A stretch of 64,000 bases of DNA from an uncultured Chthonomonas sp. (GTDB lineage: Bacteria; Armatimonadota; Chthonomonadetes; Chthonomonadales; Chthonomonadaceae). Where the stretch lies: contig CAIONQ010000122.1 in the NCBI GenBank assembly GCA_903859705.1, forward strand, positions 1 to 64,000. The letters run 5' to 3'. Shown here piece after piece: positions 62,714 to 64,000 of the stretch. Numbering within the stretch: the stretch's first letter is position 1; each line of letters opens with the position of its first letter. The position numbers and the translations under genes were made by a program. A model generated the notes under the pieces. It ran no database searches. It was not told the origin of the DNA and saw only the letters and a program-made list of their open reading frames with translations.

Positions 62714-64000
62714 TTAGAGCTGTATGATAACAGGATGATCGGTTAGATTGACCGTAAGCACGTTCACATTCTCGACAACCACGATTGGCTCGGTGCCGAT
62801 AGTTGGATCGTATATCATTGCACGGGTTAGTTTGTTTCGGAAATGAACTGTTGTGCGCGTGCTGCCGTGAACCTGCTCGTTCCAGAGCACCAGATAAACT
62901 TCGCCAGTGCTCTTTTGCAGCAGCAGATGGTGCATGGTTTCGGGCTCATTATCGATCTGGATTTTGGCGCTTACCTTCTTGCGTGCCGGGGCCTTATCTG
63001 CAAGTATGGATGTGAGGTTGTGCAGGTAAACTGCTGCCTTGCGCGGCGTGTAATCTGGCTTATATAACCCGAACTGCTGGTTGCCGCCTTCATCCACGCG
63101 GTCTCGCAGCAGGTATAACCCTGTGTAGCTCCAGCCCCGCGTAAACTGATCCAGATAAAGGGTGAGTATGTTACGGGCGTGCACATCCTCAGTAACCTTG
63201 CCATCTATGGTGGTGCCGGTTTCGGTGGTAACACGTGGCAGCGTTTGTAGCTGCTGCTCGCTATACCCTTTGTAGTGCTTGCCCCAGGTAATTCCGTACT
63301 CACCGAACAGGCCATCCACCTTGCATTTGGGGCCGGGATCGGCACTGTGCCAGGTTTTGTTGTCTTCTACATTCGGCGAGTTGCCATGGTAGATGTAGTT
63401 GTGAACATTGGCGTAATCGCTGAAGGCGGTACCGGCGGGCAGCACGGTATCGGCGCCCTGAGGGATTTTTAGATATTGCAGGCCAACATTATCGGTTTCT
63501 GCCCCGCACTCGCTTATGCCCCATACCGGTGTGGTTTTAAGGATTGGGTCTGCTTTCACTGCGGCATACAGATCGCGTTGAAGCTCTGCAACGGGCAACC
63601 AACTTTCGTTTCCGCCGCCCTTCTTCCCGTTGTATGTTACGCCCCAGTTGTTCGGTTCGTTTGGGCCTTCAAAGGCAAGCAGTGCACCTGCAGCCGAGAG
63701 CTCTCTGGCGGTGGATAGCAGCTTTTGCAGGTCCGAGCCGCCACTGCCTGGGCTCCATGAAAATCGTGCACCAGTTTTCTTGTGGAGCTCGATCAGATCT
63801 TTGACGGAAGGGCTGCCTTCGATGCCAGAGCGAAACCACTTGATGCCTACATATTTGGCACACTCAATGGTTTTATCAAGAGTTTCGCCGCGTAATGCGA
63901 TAGCAGAGTTGGCACCTATGCTGCGGCAGAAATCGTAAGCAGATTTCGCCTGCACCTCAGGAATATCTGCTCTGGTGGCCAGAGGGCAAAGAACAATACA
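62714..64000 (-). CDS. Secreted clan-A-like glycoside hydrolase, 5' end outside window
   Basis: The reverse frame stays open to the right edge. Beyond the GTG at 63955 it encodes a hydrophobic stretch ending LATRADIPEV, like a signal peptide cut by the window, so the real start lies outside. At least 428 aa. FEGPNEPNNWG carries a likely acid/base glutamate and TTETGTTIDG a likely nucleophile, as in TIM-barrel clan GH-A enzymes (GH5/GH39-like). A C-terminal beta domain follows (VYLVLWNEQVHGSTRTTVHF). Substrate probably a plant or microbial polysaccharide; family not certain. Confidence 0.85.
   Translation of the reverse strand, partial: CIVLCPLATRADIPEVQAKSAYDFCRSIGANSAIALRGETLDKTIECAKYVGIKWFRSGIEGSPSVKDLIELHKKTGARFSWSPGSGGSDLQKLLSTARELSAAGALLAFEGPNEPNNWGVTYNGKKGGGNESWLPVAELQRDLYAAVKADPILKTTPVWGISECGAETDNVGLQYLKIPQGADTVLPAGTAFSDYANVHNYIYHGNSPNVEDNKTWHSADPGPKCKVDGLFGEYGITWGKHYKGYSEQQLQTLPRVTTETGTTIDGKVTEDVHARNILTLYLDQFTRGWSYTGLYLLRDRVDEGGNQQFGLYKPDYTPRKAAVYLHNLTSILADKAPARKKVSAKIQIDNEPETMHHLLLQKSTGEVYLVLWNEQVHGSTRTTVHFRNKLTRAMIYDPTIGTEPIVVVENVNVLTVNLTDHPVIIQL

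Noticed and set aside
1-64000. CRISPR arrays, insertion sequences, integrases, tRNA or rRNA genes
   Set aside because: Looked for by repeat spacing, characteristic motifs and protein signatures; none seen by eye.

Overview
The window reads as chromosome from a diderm bacterium with lipopolysaccharide (LPS), moderate GC and dense gene packing. A full lipid A/Kdo/heptosyltransferase gene set, BamA, Skp and TamB show an outer membrane. PEP-CTERM proteins, AAA_35/WD40 proteins, several xylose-isomerase-like TIM barrels, a DUF6785-type membrane protein and a DUF5117/DUF4953 metalloprotease together suggest an Armatimonadota-like lineage. That placement is inference from gene content; no 16S gene is present, and I saw no tRNA gene, CRISPR array, transposase or phage gene.

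Layout. 1-4.6 kb: two translationally coupled AAA_35 (STAND-like) NTPases, the first open at the left edge, the second with a membrane segment and about 12-14 WD40 repeats. 4.6-8.5 kb: GH4 glycosidase, divergent Gfo/Idh/MocA oxidoreductase, Tat-type TIM-barrel isomerase. 8.5-10.8 kb: PepSY membrane protein, DUF2271 protein and ApbE flavin transferase, a probable envelope electron-transfer cassette. 11.4-14.2 kb: three secreted PEP-CTERM proteins, two of them tandem duplicates including their leader. 14.6-16.3 kb: a stand-alone DUF4268 protein and a small membrane protein among long non-coding stretches. 16.4-25 kb: cysS, M24 peptidase, CDGSH protein, rpmE, DUF1385 (YqhQ), an esterase, a DUF6785-type transporter-like protein and another TIM-barrel isomerase.

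25.3-52.9 kb is an unbroken plus-strand run devoted mainly to outer-membrane construction: lipA, tamB, an ECF sigma factor, bamA, skp-like, a lipoprotein, lpxD, lpxC, fabZ, lpxA, lpxB, msbA, DUF374 acyltransferase, waaA, lpxK, lpxL, three GT9 heptosyltransferase-like genes, kdsA and kdsD. The missing LPS steps (LpxH/I, KdsB, KdsC) are not in the window. In this run lpxC and waaA have no ATG/GTG/TTG that would preserve the conserved N-terminus; near-cognate codons (ACG/ATC, ATT) behind good Shine-Dalgarno sequences are the best starts. This is the most unusual signal I found.

52.9-64 kb: a TIM-barrel isomerase, an MBL-fold hydrolase, DUF1802, a large secreted zinc metalloprotease, a DGPF (YCII) protein with an ECF42-type sigma factor and a candidate promoter for it, a DUF255 thioredoxin-fold protein, and a secreted clan-A-like glycoside hydrolase cut by the right edge.
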